Assembly (NCBI RefSeq): GCF_000412185.1
Contig: NZ_ASJA01000008.1
Span: forward strand, 1-64,000
DNA: 64,000 nt
Reading direction: 5' to 3'
Source: Euryhalocaulis caribicus
GTDB lineage: Bacteria > Pseudomonadota > Alphaproteobacteria > Caulobacterales > Maricaulaceae
Made by a program: the position numbers and the translations under genes. The notes beneath the pieces were generated by a model. It did no database searches. It was not told the origin of the DNA and was given only the letters and a program-made list of their open reading frames with translations. The number at the start of each line of letters is the position of its first letter. Position 1 is the first letter of the stretch. Of this stretch, positions 60,881 through 64,000 are shown piece after piece.

Positions 60881-61277
60881 CGAATTGATTGGCGACCCGC
60901 CTCAGTAGCGGCTCGCTTCGCGTCTGACGGTCGATCTCGTCTTCCAGCTCTTTAATGGACGCTGAAGAGGCCCCGCACGCCTCCGCCAGGTCGTCGCGCG
61001 ACATGCCGTGAGCATTTCGGAGGGCCTTGATAGGGTTTTCGCCCTCCAGCATCGCCTTGACCGCAGAATGTGGAATGGTCGCGCGCTCCTGGCCGTTGAA
61101 CTTCCATTCGTCCATGCCGGCGCTATACGCGGCGCATGCAAGCCCGATATAGGTTGGTGCGCCTTCCTTCTTGTACTTGGCGAGCGTGTTGCGGGATCCG
61201 ATCCCAAGGATCCGCGCCGCGGTGGCGTCCATCAGCTCCTCAAACTCCAGCCAGGCTCGAAAGTCTTCCGCTTTCAT
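60831..61277 (-). CDS. XRE-type HTH regulator (second prophage repressor locus)
   Basis: 148 residues. The N-terminal half (TAARILGIGSRNTLAKYKKE) resembles a short HTH; the C-terminal half is a clear XRE domain (ALRNAHGMSRDDLAEACGAS, SASIKELEDEIDRQTRSEPL, LRRVANQFDVDVDIIRP). It lies downstream of a promoter covered by TGCTCAA operators and probably represses itself. Confidence 0.75.
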   Translation of the reverse strand: MKAEDFRAWLEFEELMDATAARILGIGSRNTLAKYKKEGAPTYIGLACAAYSAGMDEWKFNGQERATIPHSAVKAMLEGENPIKALRNAHGMSRDDLAEACGASSASIKELEDEIDRQTRSEPLLRRVANQFDVDVDIIRPRLGRNAG

Positions 61278-61344
61278 CGGTTTTCCCCTATATTGGAGAC
61301 CTAGGCGGCCAGCCCGGCCCCCTTTCGGGGACCGAGCCAGCCTG

Positions 61345-61428
61345 CTAGTCCAGAGCGGTGATGACGAGGAGTGCTAGTCCGATCATCACTTCTAGAGCTT
61401 GCAGGACGAGAGCGACTTCGTAGGCCAT
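61345..61428 (-). CDS. 27-aa membrane microprotein
   Basis: MAYEVALVLQALEVMIGLAL, then LVITALD: a single hydrophobic helix. AGGAGGAGAGA lies directly before the ATG, an unusually strong ribosome site. It is the first coding unit after the TGCTCAA-controlled promoter. Confidence 0.5.
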   Translation of the reverse strand: MAYEVALVLQALEVMIGLALLVITALD

Positions 61429-61448
61429 TCTCTCCTCCTAGGCTGCGT

Positions 61449-61469
61449 GGGGCGGGACCATCCCGCCCC
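61449..61469. repeat. Stable hairpin in the leader of the microprotein mRNA
   Basis: GGGGCGGGA (61449-61457) pairs with TCCCGCCCC (61461-61469) with a 3-base loop. It lies between the minus-strand promoter and the microprotein start. Confidence 0.6.
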
Positions 61470-61482
61470 TCAACGCCTGACT

Positions 61483-61525
61483 ATAATGCTCAAAATTGAG
61501 CAGATAGTCAAGCGGTAGTGCTCAA
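61483..61525 (-). promoter_or_regulatory. Operator-covered promoter of the second repressor locus
   Basis: Minus-strand TTGACT (61511-61506) as -35 and ATTATA/TATAGT near 61487-61481 as -10. The dyad TGCTCAAAATTGAGCA (61487-61502) fills the spacer and a half-site TGCTCAA (61519-61525) lies upstream, 32 bases apart. Confidence 0.65.
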
Positions 61526-61539
61526 AAAAGATCATTTTT

Positions 61540-62067
61540 TTAGCGTTTCAGCAGCGTCACAAGCTCCTCGACATTCATCATGCGGTCGCCAAGCCCGTCC
61601 CGAATGGGGCGGAATTGCCGATACATCGCGCGATAACGTTCCAGGCGTGCCCCGTGCGAATTCAAGGTACGGTCAGCGAATTCAGTGAAGCGACCCATCT
61701 GGTTCACCATGAAGCGAGCGGCGGCGAAGTGGTCGGTTTCATTGTTGCCGTCAAAGCCAGTGAATTGCGGATCTCCGCGGAGTTCAGCTTCGGTCCGGAC
61801 GCGCTCCTGATCTTCTTCGCTCAGCCTTGCGAAGCCCACTTCAATGATGCTCCACATGTCCAGAATGTCTGCGACCTCGCCGGGCAGCTCATCGTTGTCG
61901 GATTCCGGTCCGACGATGCCCTCATATTCCCAGTTGAACATCCAGTCATGCCCGCGAATGACGGCGGACTTAACGAGATTCGGATCGACCTCGCCACGGA
62001 CGTTGTTTGCGATCTGCAAGTCACACAGCATCGTGATAATGAGCCGTTCAGTAGGGGAAATTTCCAT
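61540..62067 (-). CDS. YfbU family protein
   Basis: 175 residues: MEISPTERLIITMLCDLQIA, WMFNWEYEGIVGPESDNDEL, EVADILDMWSIIEVGFARLS and FRPIRDGLGDRMMNVEELVT. This matches the YfbU family of unknown function. In a prophage it is probably an accessory gene. The stop is followed by AT-rich DNA and the repressor operators. Confidence 0.85.
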   Translation of the reverse strand: MEISPTERLIITMLCDLQIANNVRGEVDPNLVKSAVIRGHDWMFNWEYEGIVGPESDNDELPGEVADILDMWSIIEVGFARLSEEDQERVRTEAELRGDPQFTGFDGNNETDHFAAARFMVNQMGRFTEFADRTLNSHGARLERYRAMYRQFRPIRDGLGDRMMNVEELVTLLKR

Positions 62068-62221
62068 TGTTTGCTTCCTTTACAGTTGGTTAATGGTGGT
62101 CATTAAATGGTGGCTTAATGTCCACATCGCTGTAGCGGTGGCGCCACACCTGAGATTAGAATCGGCGCAGGAATGCAACGCCCAGTTCGCTGCGGCTTGA
62201 AAGAAATTCAAGGAATTCAAG

Positions 62222-62503
62222 ATGGCCCAGCATGGCGGCAAACGGACCGGCGCCGGCCGCAAACCCGGAAAGGTGAGCAGAGCAAAACGCCAGCTCTCCG
62301 CCATGGCGAAGGACCATGCGGAAGCTGCGCTTGAAACGCTGGTGAGCATCGCCCGCGATGGCGGCGCTCCGGCCGCCGCCCGCGTCTCCGCCTCGACCGC
62401 TATTCTCGACCGCGCCTATGGCAAGCCGGTGCAGGCGCTCAATCTGGGTGGAGAGGTAAAGGTAAAGACCCTTGCCGACTTCTACGGCCAGTCAGGGGAA
62501 TAG
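62222..62503 (+). CDS. Phage terminase small subunit-like protein
   Basis: 93 residues: MAQHGGKRTGAGRKPGKVSR and AARVSASTAILDRAYGKPVQ, the pattern of short DNA-recognition subunits found directly upstream of large terminases. It overlaps the large subunit gene by 32 bases. Confidence 0.75.
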   Translation: MAQHGGKRTGAGRKPGKVSRAKRQLSAMAKDHAEAALETLVSIARDGGAPAAARVSASTAILDRAYGKPVQALNLGGEVKVKTLADFYGQSGE

Positions 62504-63911
62504 CGAGGAGCCGACCCTCAATCCGGCTCTCAAGGATTTCTGGACGACACGGGCGCGGGAGCGCGTTCTCTATGGCGGGCGGTCCAGCTCAAAATCATGG
62601 GACGCGGCCGGGTTTGCGATCTTTCTGGCGTCCAATTACCGCGTCAAATTCCTGTGCGTCAGGCAGTTCCAGAACAAGATCGCGGAGAGCGTTTACACGC
62701 TCCTGAAAATCCAGATCGAACGCTTCGGCCTGCAGGGTGAATTCACGGTCCTGCGCGACTCCATCGTGCATAACCGCACCGGTTCGGAATTTATCTTCTA
62801 CGGCCTGTGGCGTCATATTGACGAGATCAAGTCCACTGAAGGCGTGGATGTCTGCTGGATTGAAGAGGCTCACAACCTCACGAAAGAGCAGTGGGACATT
62901 CTGGAGCCAACTCTGCGGAGCGAGGCGAGCCAGTTCTGGATCATCTTCAACCCGCGCCTGGTGACGGATTTCGTCTACCGGAAGTTCGTTGGCTCCGGCC
63001 CATCAGAACGCATCAAGGGCAAAATTTACGGTAAGATCGGCGCCACGATCCGCCGCAAGATCAATTTCGACGAGAATCCTTTCCTCTCGCAGACCATCCT
63101 CAAGGTGATCGCGCGGAAGAAGGACGAGGACGAGGACGAATACCGGCACATCTATCTTGGCGAGCCGCGCGAGGACGACGACAGCGTCATCATCAAGCGG
63201 TCCTGGATCATGGCGGCGATCGACGCACACAAGAAGCTGGGCGTCGAGCCCAGCGGACTGAAGCGAATTGGCTTCGATGTAGCCGATAGCGGCGACGATA
63301 AGAACGCCAGCGTTCTGGTTCATGGCGGCGTGGCGTTGGCCGTGGATGAATGGAAGGGCCGTGAAGACGAGCTCCTGAAATCGGCCTCCCGCGTTCATGC
63401 GCTGGCCGCCCAGCACGACGCGGAGATCGATTACGACAGCATCGGGGTAGGGGCGTTCGCTGGCGGCCACTTCAAAGCGCTCAACGAGGAAAAGGGCGCC
63501 CGGGTCGCATATCACCGCTTCAATGCCGGCGGCGAGGTGATGCACAAGGAGCGGCGCATCGACCCGGATGATCCGAAGAGTCCGAAGAACGGTGATTACT
63601 ACGCCAACCTGAAGGCCCAGACATGGTGGGAGGTCGCAAACCGCTTCCGCAAGACGTTCAACGCGGTCACCAAGGGCGAGGAAATCTGCCCTGACGACAT
63701 GATCAGCATATCCAGCGACTGCGACCATCTGGACACGCTGGTCGATGAGCTTTCGACGCCGCGCCGCGATTTCGACGCCCGCGGCAAGGTGAAGGTCGAG
63801 AGCAAGAAGGATCTGGAAAAGCGGGACATCCCGTCCCCGAACAAAGCGGACGCCTTCATTTCGGCCTTCGCGCCGCGCGCCAAGACCTACACACTTGCAG
63901 GGGTCCGTTGA
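62472..63911 (+). CDS. Phage terminase large subunit (PBSX family)
   Basis: 479 residues. The ATPase Walker A variant is VLYGGRSSSKSWDAAGFAIF; Walker B is GVDVCWIEEAHNLT with the following coupling motif FWIIFNPR. The nuclease domain shows IGFDVADSGDDKNASVLVHG, EIDYDSIGVGAFAGGHFKAL and the late NKADAFISAF, giving the expected acidic residues. It packages DNA into heads and marks the start of the late region. Confidence 0.94.
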   Translation: MPTSTASQGNSEEPTLNPALKDFWTTRARERVLYGGRSSSKSWDAAGFAIFLASNYRVKFLCVRQFQNKIAESVYTLLKIQIERFGLQGEFTVLRDSIVHNRTGSEFIFYGLWRHIDEIKSTEGVDVCWIEEAHNLTKEQWDILEPTLRSEASQFWIIFNPRLVTDFVYRKFVGSGPSERIKGKIYGKIGATIRRKINFDENPFLSQTILKVIARKKDEDEDEYRHIYLGEPREDDDSVIIKRSWIMAAIDAHKKLGVEPSGLKRIGFDVADSGDDKNASVLVHGGVALAVDEWKGREDELLKSASRVHALAAQHDAEIDYDSIGVGAFAGGHFKALNEEKGARVAYHRFNAGGEVMHKERRIDPDDPKSPKNGDYYANLKAQTWWEVANRFRKTFNAVTKGEEICPDDMISISSDCDHLDTLVDELSTPRRDFDARGKVKVESKKDLEKRDIPSPNKADAFISAFAPRAKTYTLAGVR

Positions 63912-64000
63912 TGGAAATCACGTTCGACACGCTGAAAAACCTCGTCGCAGGCCTGTTCACAGGCAAGGACAAATCCGCCGCGGACCGTTGGCATTTCGAG
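63911..64000 (+). CDS. Probable phage portal protein, N-terminus only
   Basis: The frame opens at ATG 63911, overlapping the terminase stop (TGATG), and runs off the window. The first 30 residues (MEITFDTLKNLVAGLFTGKD, then KSAADRWHFE) resemble portal proteins of the DUF1073 type, and position after the terminase supports that. Confidence 0.55.
   Translation, partial: MEITFDTLKNLVAGLFTGKDKSAADRWHFE

Overview
The window looks like the chromosome of a GC-rich alphaproteobacterium of the Caulobacterales/Maricaulales type. Supporting signs are a PhyR-NepR-EcfG general stress response locus, DUF2336 proteins, a tRNA-His that lacks the usual C73 (so no G-1:C73 pair), and a gyrA-coaD-cyclophilin operon. 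The species itself cannot be named from the sequence.

Positions 1 to 41 kb are core chromosome. In order they hold the end of an OmpA-type porin; an arginine succinyltransferase (ast) operon headed by an M20 peptidase; envelope and stress proteins (beta/gamma-crystallin, SIMPL, PH-domain, M48 lipoprotein); tRNA-His; thiO; a signalling cluster (SLT, two DUF2336, degenerate EAL, Hpt, NAD kinase); egtB; and tRNA-Thr. From 19.5 to 30.6 kb lies a general stress response neighbourhood: phyR, nepR-ecfG, Fe/Mn and Cu/Zn superoxide dismutases, DUF883, DUF1328, entericidin, PRC-barrel and OmpA lipoprotein genes. At least seven perfect GGAAC-N16/17-CGTT promoters occur there, one of which drives a probable structured small RNA resembling GsrN. 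Then follow gyrA-coaD-two cyclophilins, an AT-rich islet with a lone PD-(D/E)XK nuclease, asmA-like, an esterase, and queA-tgt.

From tRNA-Lys (41.17 kb) to the right edge is the left part of a lambdoid prophage inserted at the tRNA. A tyrosine integrase and excisionase are followed by a pentapeptide-like moron. A leftward early operon encodes a C5 methyltransferase, a GapR-like DUF2312 protein, NinB, Bet, Gp157, a phage beta clamp and several small proteins. The immunity region has a CI-like repressor, a gene in the lambda rex position, and palindromic TACGCT-N3-AGCGTA operators at both the leftward and rightward promoters. A rightward early operon carries a Cro-like protein, small HTH proteins, a winged-helix protein, an NPPF adenine methyltransferase, a DnaA domain IV-like protein, replication proteins and a NusG-like factor. 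A 580-base non-coding stretch holds attenuator-like alternative hairpins before a two-TM moron. A second repressor locus with its own TGCTCAA operator, a YfbU-like gene, terminase small and large subunits and the start of a portal gene complete the window. The right attachment site lies outside.

All functional calls come from reading motifs, lengths and context; no database search was run.
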